A stretch of 64,000 nt of DNA from DATCJA01 sp963814955 (GTDB lineage Bacteria; Acidobacteriota; Vicinamibacteria; Vicinamibacterales; UBA2999), in assembly GCA_963814955.1 (NCBI GenBank), contig CAWFEX010000010.1:37749-101748 (forward strand), in the 5' to 3' direction. Shown here one piece after another: positions 8,329 through 15,806 of the stretch (position 1 is its first letter; each line of letters opens with the position of its first letter). Under the pieces are notes generated by a model. The model did not search any database. It was not told where the DNA came from and worked only from the letters and a program-made list of their open reading frames with translations. Made by a program: the position numbers and the translations under genes.

Positions 8329-8778
8329 TCAGTTCGTCGTGGTGGCTGTGGGCCCTGCGGTGCCGACCGCCTGCGGCTCGTACTTCGACGGACACTTCGC
8401 CGTCATGCCGGTGGCATGGAACACGTGCGGCACAGATTGATCACGCCACGAGCCATCGGCTGCAAGCGTTCCCTGTAGTACGACTTCTGACTCGTTCTGG
8501 AAGGTGTCCGGGACGATGCCCGTGTAGCTCGCGCGGATCACCTGGCCCTCGCGGTGGATCTCGAATGTGTACTCCAGCGAATCGCGCTTGCGTCGGATGT
8601 CGCGCGCGTAGCCGTGCACCTGAAGAGGGTGACCGTACCAGGCATCTGGCTGGGCCATGACCTCGTTCACGTATTTGTAGTACTGCGCGCTCTCGCCCAG
8701 CGTGGTGTACATAAGCACTCCGAACGCGGACGCAAGGACGAGACCGGTGAGCCCAACTTTTGCGGTTTTGTGACTCAT
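8329..8778 (-). CDS. ccmE: Periplasmic heme chaperone CcmE, CXXXY variant
   Basis: 149 residues: short cytoplasmic start, one membrane anchor (VGLTGLVLASAFGVLMYTT), then an OB-fold domain (LQVHGYARDIRRKRDSLEYTFEIH, ASYTGIVPDTFQNESEVVLQG). CcmE carries heme covalently between CcmC and CcmF. The usual heme-binding histidine (HxxxY) is replaced by cysteine: MTAKCPSKYEP near residue 125-135. This CXXXY form is known from some sulfate reducers, archaea and Gram-positives. It is the first gene of the minus-strand ccm cluster; only a modest AGTCTCTTCTT purine/pyrimidine stretch precedes the ATG, without a strong ribosome-binding site. Confidence 0.9.
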   Translation of the reverse strand: MSHKTAKVGLTGLVLASAFGVLMYTTLGESAQYYKYVNEVMAQPDAWYGHPLQVHGYARDIRRKRDSLEYTFEIHREGQVIRASYTGIVPDTFQNESEVVLQGTLAADGSWRDQSVPHVFHATGMTAKCPSKYEPQAVGTAGPTATTTN

Positions 8779-8811
8779 AAGAAGAGACTTTCGCTTAGGT
8801 TACGGCGCACC

Positions 8812-9454
8812 TCAGTATATTAGCAATCCGGCCAGCTTGCACAGGCGATACACAACGTCAACCGGCAGGCCGACGACGTTGGAATACGAGCCATCAATCC
8901 GCGTGACGAACCGCGAGGCAAGCCCCTGAACGGCATACGCCCCAGCCTTGTCGGCTGGTTCCCCGCTCGCAACGTATCCGTCGATTTCTGCGTCGGTCAG
9001 GGCAGCAAACTCGACCGTTGTCGTCGCCACGTGCGGTGTTGCTACCCGGGCTCGAGGTCGTGCTTCTGCTTCAGCCGGACCCTCCGAATGCTCGTAGTGT
9101 CCGGCTTCAGCCGGACCCGGCGTCGCGATTCAACAAGCACACCCCCGTCATCACCACATGCTGGCGTCCCGACAGGAGGCGCAGCATCCGCCGGGCGTCG
9201 CCATCATCCCGCGGTTTACCAAGGATTTGGCCATCGACAACCACCACGGTGTCGGCGCCGAGCACCGGTCGGGCGCCTACCCTCGCCAGCACGGCGCGCG
9301 CCTTTGCGTCAGCCAGACGCCGCACGTGCTGCTCGGGTGTTTCGCCTGGCAGCACGGACTCGTCGACGTCTGCGTGAATGACGTCGAAGTCGATGCCCGC
9401 GGAACGAAGCAGGTCCGCCCGACGAGGCGACGCCGATGCCAGTATCAACCGCAT
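8812..9454 (-). pseudogene. maf: Maf-like nucleotide pyrophosphatase, interrupted by a palindromic repeat
   Basis: The N-terminal frame (start 9454) reads MRLILASASPRRADLLRSAG, then GETPEQHVRRLADAKA and LGADTVVVVDGQILGKP, all standard Maf motifs. It stops soon after MTGVCLLNRDAGSG. The C-terminal half lies in another frame (8812-9030): VEFAALTDAEIDGYVASGEPADKAGAYAVQG...VVGLPVDVVYRL. Between them (about 9035-9125) sits a doublet of the GTCCGGCTTCAGCCGGAC palindrome, which carries stops in the frames needed to join the halves. Maf proteins hydrolyse non-canonical or modified nucleotides. As sequenced no full protein can be made; whether a single-base error hides an open VRLKPDTT-type insertion is unclear, but one frame of the insert still ends at a TAG. 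Confidence 0.8.
9060..9116. repeat. REP-like palindrome doublet inside maf
   Basis: A perfect 18-base palindrome GTCCGGCTTCAGCCGGAC lies at 9099-9116 (7-bp stem, TTCA loop), preceded by CGTAGT, and a second degenerate unit ending CTTCAGCCGGACC lies at 9069-9081. The same palindrome occurs at 32456-32473, 32500-32517, 37707-37724, 55791-55808 and 55833-55850. Confidence 0.85.
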
Positions 9455-9501
9455 ATATCAACCACGAGCACTTGGCGCTGGCTCAATGCTATCCTCGCGG
9501 C

Positions 9502-9780
9502 GTGATTCCCCTTCATGACGCGATGCCGGGCGCCCTGGGATTCGTTCTGCGCCGTGCGCCGCTGACGCCGGAAAAGGTTGCGTTCGCGTGGCGCGTCACT
9601 GTGGGACCTGCAATCGATCGGGCCACCACCGTCGAGCTGCGCGACGCCGTCTTGTACGTGCGCGCAAAAGATCACGCATGGCGTCATGAAATCGACCGCT
9701 CGAGCGGGCTCATCCGGACGCGACTCTCACTGCTGCTTGGCAACAAGGTCGTGCAGCGTATCGAAGTCGCAGATCGCTAG
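9502..9780 (+). CDS. DUF721 / DciA-like protein
   Basis: About 92 residues from GTG 9502 (an ATG at 9523 is an alternative). The sequence PEKVAFAWRVTVGPAIDRATTVELRDAVLYVRAKDHAWRHEI matches the DUF721 fold, in which a W.xxVG..i..ht....lrdg.L.V.v.sxxW..eL pattern is typical. DciA proteins of this family load or regulate the replicative helicase DnaB in bacteria lacking DnaC. The gene is divergent from maf with a 47-base gap and ends 37 bases before the thiolase start. No zinc finger or N-terminal extension is visible, so it is a minimal form. Confidence 0.65.
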   Translation: MIPLHDAMPGALGFVLRRAPLTPEKVAFAWRVTVGPAIDRATTVELRDAVLYVRAKDHAWRHEIDRSSGLIRTRLSLLLGNKVVQRIEVADR

Positions 9781-9817
9781 GACCAACACCGACGGTCGAC
9801 CCACGTACAATCAAGAC

Positions 9818-11032
9818 ATGCAGGACGCTGTCATCGTTTCGGCGGTGCGAACGCCGACCGGCAAATTCCTCGGCGGGCTGAGGAGTTTTTCCGCAACCGA
9901 GCTTGGCGCTCTCGTGGTGCGAGAAGCGGTCGCGCGTGCCGGCGTGGATCCGGCAAGCGTCGAGGAATGCATCATGGGCAACGTCGTGTCGGCGGGTCTT
10001 GGCCAGGCCCCGGCGCGTCAGGCTGCTCTTCGAGGCGGGCTCGCCGATCACGTCGCCGCGCTGACCATCAACAAGGTCTGCGGATCGGGACTGAAGGCGG
10101 TGATGTTGGCGGCACAGGGGATCGCGACCGGTGACATCGAGACAGCTGTTGCCGGCGGCATGGAGTCGATGAGCAATACGCCTTACCTGCTGACCGGCGC
10201 TCGTGAAGGCATGCGGATGGGACATCACGAGGTGCTCGACTCGATGATCGTGGACGGTCTCTGGTGCTCGTTCGAACAGTGCCACATGGGCACCGCGGGT
10301 GAAGTGATCGCGACCGAGTATCACATCGGGCGCGCGCAGCAGGACGAGTACGCTGTTCAGAGCCACTGCAAGGCTGCGGCTGCCCAGGCGGCCGGTCGCT
10401 TCAAAGCCGAGATTTTGCCGATCGGTGTCCCACAGCGCAGGGCGGCTTCCGGCCAGGCTGGTTCGGCCGGACCCGCCGAGCCTTCCGTTCTCGATCGGGA
10501 TGAATCCGTCCGGGCCGACACGTCGGTTGCCGCGCTCGGCGCACTGCGTCCTGCGTTTCGCAGGGACGGCACCGTTACGGCCGGTAATGCTCCGCCGGTC
10601 AACGACGGTGCGGCCGCGCTCGTCGTCATGTCCGCGAAACGCGCAGCGGCGCTCAATCTCACGCCGATGGCGCGCGTGGTCGGTCAAGCTACGAGCGGGC
10701 TGCCGCCGAAGTACCTGCTGATGACGCCGGTTGAGGCGGTCCGTCGTCTGTTGCCGAAGATTGGCTGGAACATCGGTGAAGTGGATCTGTTTGAACTGAA
10801 CGAAGCGTTCTCGGTTCAAGCTGTCGCCGTGTTGAGGGAGCTCGGAATCGATCCCGCAAAGGTGAACGTGAATGGAGGCGCCGTCGCGCTGGGTCACCCG
10901 ATCGGCGCCAGCGGCGCGCGCATTCTCACGACGCTCCTCCATGCACTGAAGCAGCGGAATCTCAAGCGCGGTATTGCGACGCTTTGCCTTGGCGGAGGAA
11001 ACGGCGTGGCACTCGCGGTGGAATCGGTCTGA
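9818..11032 (+). CDS. Acetyl-CoA acetyltransferase (thiolase)
   Basis: 404 residues from ATG 9818. All thiolase landmarks are present: N-terminal VSAVRTPTGKFLGGL, the acyl-accepting cysteine in NKVCGSGLKAV (about residue 88), NEAFSVQAVAVL, the general-base histidine in GGAVALGHPIGASGARI, and the second cysteine in CLGGGNGVALAV. The enzyme condenses two acetyl-CoA to acetoacetyl-CoA or runs the reverse thiolysis. A region around residues 205-225 (RRAASGQAGSAGPAEPSV) is longer and more Gly/Ala/Pro-rich than in typical thiolases and lies in a surface loop. Typical neighbours of polyhydroxybutyrate synthesis are absent, so the pathway direction is open. Confidence 0.92.
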   Translation: MQDAVIVSAVRTPTGKFLGGLRSFSATELGALVVREAVARAGVDPASVEECIMGNVVSAGLGQAPARQAALRGGLADHVAALTINKVCGSGLKAVMLAAQGIATGDIETAVAGGMESMSNTPYLLTGAREGMRMGHHEVLDSMIVDGLWCSFEQCHMGTAGEVIATEYHIGRAQQDEYAVQSHCKAAAAQAAGRFKAEILPIGVPQRRAASGQAGSAGPAEPSVLDRDESVRADTSVAALGALRPAFRRDGTVTAGNAPPVNDGAAALVVMSAKRAAALNLTPMARVVGQATSGLPPKYLLMTPVEAVRRLLPKIGWNIGEVDLFELNEAFSVQAVAVLRELGIDPAKVNVNGGAVALGHPIGASGARILTTLLHALKQRNLKRGIATLCLGGGNGVALAVESV

Positions 11033-11036
11033 TGTA

Positions 11037-11080
11037 AGTCAAAGGGCAAAAGGCAAAAGGCAAAAGTCAAAGGTAAAGGT
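11037..11080. repeat. AAAGGCAAAAGGC tandem repeat
   Basis: Starts 4 bases after the thiolase stop: GTCAAAGGGCAAAAGGCAAA and further AGGCAAA units, ending GTCAAAGGTAAAGG. It is intergenic and strongly purine-rich on the plus strand. It resembles the unit found at 5211-5280. Confidence 0.8.
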
Positions 11081-11258
11081 ACGGTGGTAGCCGGAAACCT
11101 TCAGGTTTCCGGAAAACCTCGTGCGCCGAAATTGCCTGGCGCGGCGCGGATGGAGGTGGCAAATCCGGCAAATACCCGCCTCAGGGGCGAAAGTCCGTAG
11201 GCCCTGTAAGTCATTGACCCAATTAGTCAATATCGTTCGGGCCTGCACAGATTTTCGC

Positions 11259-11287
11259 TTGACTTTCGCGCGGCACGCTCCTAGGAT
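11259..11287 (+). promoter_or_regulatory. Sigma-70-type promoter for recA
   Basis: TTGACT at 11259-11264 and TAGGAT at 11282-11287 are separated by exactly 17 bases, close to the consensus TTGACA-17-TATAAT. It lies about 60 bases before the recA ATG. The inverted repeat TTGAC-N7-GTCAA just upstream (11214-11230) could bind a regulator such as a LexA-type repressor, which is only a suggestion. Confidence 0.6.
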
Positions 11288-11349
11288 CAACCCCGGCCGT
11301 GACCTCCTCTGTCACCCTCGCAGGCCAATATCTTCCCCAAGGAGACCGC

Positions 11350-11350
11350 A
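11350..11350 (+). promoter_or_regulatory. recA start site choice
   Basis: The ATG at 11350 is preceded by AAGGAGACCGC, a good ribosome-binding site with suitable spacing. Upstream in-frame alternative starts (GTG 11299 region) lack one and would add residues not seen in RecA proteins. Confidence 0.7.
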
Positions 11351-12378
11351 TGCCACTCGACGATCAGAAAGAACGCAACAAGGCGCTCGATATCGCCGTC
11401 GGCCAGATTGAGAAGCAGTTCGGCAAGGGGTCGATCATGCGCCTCGGGCAGCGTGGCGCCATCGGTCCTGTCGAGGTCATTCCGACCGGGGCGATCAGCA
11501 TCGATTTTGCGCTTGGGATCGGCGGCATGCCGCGCGGCCGCGTCGTGGAAATCTACGGGCCGGAGTCGTCTGGCAAGACCACGCTGGCGCTGCAGGTGAT
11601 TGCCGAGGCCCAGAAGGCGGGAGGCATGGCGGCGTTCGTCGATGCCGAGCACGCGCTCGACGCGCAGTACGCACAGAAACTCGGCGTCGACGTGGACAAC
11701 CTGCTCGTCTCGCAGCCCGATCATGGCGAACAGGCGCTCGAGATCGTCGAGGTGCTCATTCGCTCGGGTGGCGTCGACGTCGTGGTCGTCGACTCTGTGG
11801 CGGCGCTGGTTCCAAAGGCCGAAATCGACGGCGAGATGGGCGAAGCGCAAATGGGTCTCCAGGCGCGGCTCATGTCGCAGGCGCTGCGCAAGCTGACCGG
11901 TGTCGTCTCCAAGTCGAAAACGACGCTGGTCTTCATCAACCAGCTTCGCGAAAAGATTGGCGTCATGTTCGGCAATCCCGAAACGACAACGGGAGGCCGC
12001 GCGCTCAAGTTTTACGCGTCGGTCCGGGTGGACATCCGCCGGATCGCCAGCATCAAGGATGGCGACCAGGTCATTGGCGGCCGCACGCGCATCAAGATTG
12101 TCAAGAACAAGCTCGCCCCGCCGTTCCGCGAAGCGGAGTTCGACATCATGTACGGTGAGGGTATATCGCGTGAAGGCGATCTTCTCGATATGGCCGTCGA
12201 GAGACGCATCATCGAGAAAAGCGGCGCCTGGTTCGCGTATGCCGGTGAGCGGCTGGGCCAGGGACGCGAAAACGCCAAGCAGTTCCTCAAGGAGAATCCC
12301 GATATCCGGCAAATCATCGAAGACCGCGTCCGCAAGGAGCTTGGCCTGGCACGCGAAGTCGAAGTTGCAGCCGTGTAG
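11350..12378 (+). CDS. recA: Recombinase RecA
   Basis: 342 residues with the complete RecA core: Walker A GPESSGKTT at 70-78, the FVDAEHALD segment, loop L1/L2 region with NQLREKIGVMFGNPETTTGG, and the C-terminal domain ending VRKELGLAREVEVAAV. RecA forms ATP-dependent filaments on single-stranded DNA for homologous recombination and triggers SOS cleavage of LexA. The C-terminus lacks the long acidic tail of E. coli RecA. It is transcribed from its own promoter at 11259-11287. The frame is intact, and residues match bacterial RecA strongly throughout. Confidence 0.98.
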   Translation: MPLDDQKERNKALDIAVGQIEKQFGKGSIMRLGQRGAIGPVEVIPTGAISIDFALGIGGMPRGRVVEIYGPESSGKTTLALQVIAEAQKAGGMAAFVDAEHALDAQYAQKLGVDVDNLLVSQPDHGEQALEIVEVLIRSGGVDVVVVDSVAALVPKAEIDGEMGEAQMGLQARLMSQALRKLTGVVSKSKTTLVFINQLREKIGVMFGNPETTTGGRALKFYASVRVDIRRIASIKDGDQVIGGRTRIKIVKNKLAPPFREAEFDIMYGEGISREGDLLDMAVERRIIEKSGAWFAYAGERLGQGRENAKQFLKENPDIRQIIEDRVRKELGLAREVEVAAV

Positions 12379-12441
12379 TCGGGTTCGTCTCCCTCGCCGT
12401 TTTCCCGTACACTCGCGTCCTCCCGCCTCGGAGGAACAGCC

Positions 12442-12639
12442 ATGGCCGACTATTGTGCGCCGCTCGCCGAGTGTACGGGGCTCGATTCTCGCCTGTTGGT
12501 CGCCGACGCGTTTGCATGGTCGCGTGCGCGCGTGCGCGCCGACGGACACGGATTTGCCGACGCCGTGACGGCGAAAAGCCAGCCGATCTTCAAGGCGAAT
12601 GGTCAGGCAGTCAGGAGCGACGCAACCGTCCGCTCATAG
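12442..12639 (+). CDS. Small ORF after recA, doubtful
   Basis: A 65-residue frame preceded by GGAGGAACAGCC and ATG, a strong ribosome-binding site with good spacing. The protein (MADYCAPLAECTGLDSRLLV...) has no recognised domain, and its end overlaps the 3' end of convergent dapE by 37 bases. It is not RecX, which often follows recA. It could be a real small protein, a truncated gene start or chance. Confidence 0.3.
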   Translation: MADYCAPLAECTGLDSRLLVADAFAWSRARVRADGHGFADAVTAKSQPIFKANGQAVRSDATVRS

Positions 12640-13751
12640 ATGACCGACAGGGGTCCGAGGTCGTCGATGCGCACGCGTTCGTCCGCGCCGTGCATGGCCA
12701 CCGCAACCGGTCCGAATTCCACCACCTGCCGCGCCACGCGCGCGAGGAAACGGCCGTCCGACGTGCCGCCGCCCGTCGACAATTCGGGCTCGAGTCCGGT
12801 GACCTCGGCAATCGCACGGCCCAGCGCGTCGAGCAGCGGGCCGGGTGCGGTCGAGAAAGGTTCGGCGGAGGGGCTCCACACGAGGTCGTACTCCACGTCG
12901 TGTCGATCGAGCACCGCACGAACGCGCGCCTTGATCGCGTCCGCGGTCGATGGGGGCGAGAAACGGATATTGAAACGGACCTCCAGCGCGCCTGGAATGA
13001 CGTTGACCGTCCCTGTGCCGGCATGCACGTTCGAGAGCTGGAGGGTGGTGGGCGGAAAGTGCGCGTCGCCGCGATCCCACTCGATCGCCAGCAACGCTAC
13101 GAGCGCCGGCAGCGCGGCATGGATCGGGTTGCGGCCGCGCTCCGGGTACGCGATGTGGCACGAGGTGCCTTTCACCGTCAAGGTGCCATTGAGCGATCCG
13201 CGCCGGCCGTTCTTTACCGTGTCGCCCAGTCGTGCGGACGAGGTCGGCTCGCAGACGATGCAGGCGTCGATCGTGCAACTGCGACGTTGCAGCGCATCCA
13301 CGACCGCTGCAGTCCCATCGACGGCATCCCCCTCTTCGTCGGAAGTGAGGAGCAAGGCGATCGACCCTGGATGCGCCGGCTGAGCGGCGACCAGGCGCTC
13401 GACCGCGGTGACCATGGCCGCCACCGATGCCTTCATGTCCGAGGCGCCACGCCCGTACAGGTAGCCGTCCCGCTCCGTGGCAATGAATGGATCGGTCGTC
13501 CAGCGGTCGATTGGTCCAGGCGGCACGACGTCGACGTGTCCGGCGAGGCAGACGAGCGGCGCCGCGCCCCCGCGGCGCGCCCACAAGTTGCGCACTCCGC
13601 CCCGGTCCATGCGCTCGCATTCGAATCCCGAGGCGGCGAGGCGGGCTCCAATGAGATCGAGGCAGCCGTCATCGGCCGGCGTAATCGAGCGGCAGGCTAT
13701 CAGCTGTCTCGCGAGTGCAACAGTTTCGTCCAGTACGCTCTGCACGCTCAC
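12603..13751 (-). CDS. dapE: Succinyl-diaminopimelate desuccinylase
   Basis: 382 residues from GTG 13751, which overlaps the dapD stop as GTGA. M20-family zinc peptidase motifs are visible: CLAGHVDVVPPG (metal-binding His and Asp), YGRGASDMKAS (bridging Asp), LLLTSDEEGDAVDG (catalytic Glu-Glu), CEPTSSARLGDTVKNGRRG, and FLARVARQVVEFGP near the C-terminus. It hydrolyses N-succinyl-LL-diaminopimelate to LL-diaminopimelate and succinate in lysine and peptidoglycan precursor synthesis. Its position directly after dapC and dapD gives the three succinylase-branch steps in one unit and sets the specificity within the M20 family. Confidence 0.93.
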   Translation of the reverse strand: MSVQSVLDETVALARQLIACRSITPADDGCLDLIGARLAASGFECERMDRGGVRNLWARRGGAAPLVCLAGHVDVVPPGPIDRWTTDPFIATERDGYLYGRGASDMKASVAAMVTAVERLVAAQPAHPGSIALLLTSDEEGDAVDGTAAVVDALQRRSCTIDACIVCEPTSSARLGDTVKNGRRGSLNGTLTVKGTSCHIAYPERGRNPIHAALPALVALLAIEWDRGDAHFPPTTLQLSNVHAGTGTVNVIPGALEVRFNIRFSPPSTADAIKARVRAVLDRHDVEYDLVWSPSAEPFSTAPGPLLDALGRAIAEVTGLEPELSTGGGTSDGRFLARVARQVVEFGPVAVAMHGADERVRIDDLGPLSVIYERTVASLLTA

Positions 13752-14572
13752 TCTCGAAGCAGCTCGTTGATCGACGTCTTTGCTCTCGTCTGCGCATCGA
13801 CGCGCTTGACGATGACGGCGCACGCCAGCGAGCAGGCGCCGTCGGCCGAGGGCAGGCTGCCCGGCACGACGACCGACCCGGCCGGTACTCGTCCGTAGTG
13901 CACCTGGCCGGTGGCGCGGTCGTAGATCTTGGTGCTGGCCCCGATGAACACGCCCATCGCGACGACCGAGTCCTCCTCGACGATGACGCCTTCGACGATT
14001 TCCGACCGCGCGCCGATGAAGCAGTTGTCCTCGACAATCGTGGGGTTGGCCTGAAGCGGCTCGAGCACCCCGCCAATCCCGACGCCGCCGGACAGGTGCA
14101 CGTTCCGCCCGATCTGTGCGCACGAGCCGACGGTGGCCCACGTGTCGACCATCGTTCCCTCCCCCACATAGGCCCCGATGTTGACGTAGGAGGGCATCAT
14201 GACGACGTTGCGCCCGATAAAGGTGCCGATGCGCGCGACAGCGGGCGGCACGACGCGAAAACCGCCATCGCGGAAGCTGGCGTCGCTGAAGTGCTGGAAC
14301 CGCAAGGGAACCTTGTCGAACCAAGCCGTGTTGTGTCCGGGCATCACCTGGTTGTCGTGGGTCCGGAAGTACAGCAGGACGGCTTTCTTGACCCACTGGT
14401 GTGTGATCCACGCTCCGTCGATCTTCTCCGCCACGCGCAGGCGTCCCGTATTAAGACCCTCGATCACCTGGTCGAGCGCGGCGCCCAGCTCGGCGGGCGC
14501 CTGAGCCGGCGTGAGCTCCGCGCGGCGCTCGAATGCCGCGTCAATCACGGCGGCAAGTCTTTGTGTGTCCAT
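13748..14572 (-). CDS. dapD: Tetrahydrodipicolinate N-succinyltransferase
   Basis: 274 residues from ATG 14572, the same length as E. coli DapD. The N-terminal helical domain (VIDAAFERRAELTPA) is followed by WVKKAVLLYFRTHDN and a left-handed beta-helix made of hexapeptide repeats (IGTFIGRNVVMMPSYVNIGA, GEGTMVDTWATVGS, IGRNVHLSGGVGIGGVLEP). It transfers succinyl from succinyl-CoA to tetrahydrodipicolinate. dapC lies 23 bases upstream and dapE overlaps downstream, so the three are one operon. Confidence 0.96.
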   Translation of the reverse strand: MDTQRLAAVIDAAFERRAELTPAQAPAELGAALDQVIEGLNTGRLRVAEKIDGAWITHQWVKKAVLLYFRTHDNQVMPGHNTAWFDKVPLRFQHFSDASFRDGGFRVVPPAVARIGTFIGRNVVMMPSYVNIGAYVGEGTMVDTWATVGSCAQIGRNVHLSGGVGIGGVLEPLQANPTIVEDNCFIGARSEIVEGVIVEEDSVVAMGVFIGASTKIYDRATGQVHYGRVPAGSVVVPGSLPSADGACSLACAVIVKRVDAQTRAKTSINELLRE

Positions 14573-14595
14573 CGAATCGATCCTTCGCGTCGCAG

Positions 14596-15806
14596 TCAAC
14601 GACAGAACGCGGCGATCCGGCTGGCAGCCTCGACGCATTCTGCTGTGTCTGGAACGAGCGCGATCCGCACGTAACCGTATCCGGGATTCACGCCGTGCGC
14701 TGTGCGCGCGAGGTACCGGCCGGGCAGCACAGTAACGTGTGTGGCCGCGAACAGCTCCTTCGCAAACCGCTCGTCGTCGCCAGGCGCGCCGTTGGCGTTT
14801 CCGGCTGACGGCACGCCCGCCCAGAGATAGAACCCGGCCTCTGGCCGCCGTACGTCCATCACCGGCTGCAGAAGCGGAACCACTGCCCTGAACTTCTCTC
14901 GGTACCTCGCGCGGTTCGCGCGGACATGCGCCTCGTCGGCCCATGCGGCGATGCTGGCGTGCTGAACGGCGAGGCTCATCGCGCACCCATGATACGTGCG
15001 ATAGAGCAGGAACCGGCGGACGAGCGCCGCATCTCCCGCGACGCCGCCCGAACGGAGACCGGGAGCGTTGGATCGCTTCGAGAGGCTGGTAAACACCAGC
15101 AGGCCGCGGAAGTCGTCGCGGCCGAGCCGCACTGCGGCCTCCAATCCCCCGAGTGGCGGTGCCTGCTCGTCGTCGTAGATTTCCGAATAGCACTCGTCCG
15201 ACGCAATCACGAAGCCGTAGCGATCCGATTGCGCGAACAGCTCGCGCCATTCGTCGAGCGTCAATACGCGACCGGTCGGATTACCCGGAGAGCAGACGTA
15301 CATCAACTGCGTCCGGCGCCACTCGGCGTCGGTGAGCGAGTCGAGGTCCAGGGAAACCCCCGCTCGGCCGTCTGGTTCAGGAAGCGTGGCTCGGCGCCGG
15401 CCAGCAGCGCCGCGCCTTCGTAGATCTGATAGAAGGGGTTCGGACAGACCACGACAGGCGCCGGGTTCACGCCATCGATCACGCACTGCGCGAACGCAAA
15501 AAGTGCTTCGCGCGTCCCATTGACCGGCAGCACCTGCGAGCCTGCGTCGAGGCGTGGCAGGCAGTAGCGTCGTGTAAACCAGCCGGCCAGGGCTTCGCGC
15601 AACGCCTCTGTACCGGCGGTGGTCGGGTACGTGGAGAGGCCGTCGAGGTGAGCGACGAGAGCCGAACGGATCAGATCGGGCGTCGGGTGCTGCGGCTCCC
15701 CGAGCGACAGGCGAATCGGCGCCAGCGCCGGAGGCATGGTGGCGCCGAGCAGCGTGCGGAGCTTCTCGAACGGATAGGGCTCGAGAGCGGCGAGCCGCTC
15801 GTTCAC
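14596..15806 (-). CDS. dapC: N-succinyldiaminopimelate aminotransferase (one frameshift)
   Basis: Class I/II PLP aminotransferase. GTG 15806 overlaps the stop of the sulfotransferase gene (GTGA). The first frame reads IRLSLGEPQHPTPDLI, YPTTAGTEALREALAGWF, and NGTREALFAFAQ. After a shift near 15350 the second frame gives MYVCSPGNPTGRVL, ASDECYSEIY and the PLP-lysine region SLSKRSNAPGLRSG, then YLWAGVP and VLPGRYLARTAHGVNPGYGYVRIALV. The span of 1211 bases is off by one from a multiple of three, so one indel restores about 403 residues. Placement before dapD supports the DapC role over other aminotransferases. Confidence 0.88.

Larger units (their letters stand above)
11033..11349 (+). other. 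Thiolase-recA intergenic region with possible structured leader
   Basis: 317 bases with no gene. Besides the repeat at 11037-11080 it holds an inverted repeat GGAAACCT/AGGTTTCC near 11092-11114, two adjacent potential hairpins (GAGGTGG...CCGCCTC around 11148-11182, then CAGGG...CCCTG around 11182-11206 enclosing GGGC-GAAA-GTCC with a GNRA tetraloop), a direct repeat GGCAAAT, and an inverted repeat TTGAC-N7-GTCAA at 11214-11230. A promoter follows at 11259-11287. I cannot match the hairpins to a named RNA family. Confidence 0.45.

Noticed and set aside
11140..11210. A cyclic di-GMP (GEMM) riboswitch before recA
   Set aside because: The GCAAA and GNRA elements look similar at first, but the consensus GGGACGCAAAGCC core and the tetraloop receptor are missing, and the promoter lies downstream of it.
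11287..12549. A 420-residue minus-strand frame opposite recA
   Set aside because: It is the antisense of a strongly conserved recA gene, rich in Arg/Asp/His with no domain; typical GC-rich shadow.
12453..13898. A 481-residue plus-strand frame opposite dapE
   Set aside because: Antisense to the intact dapE gene; no recognisable motifs.
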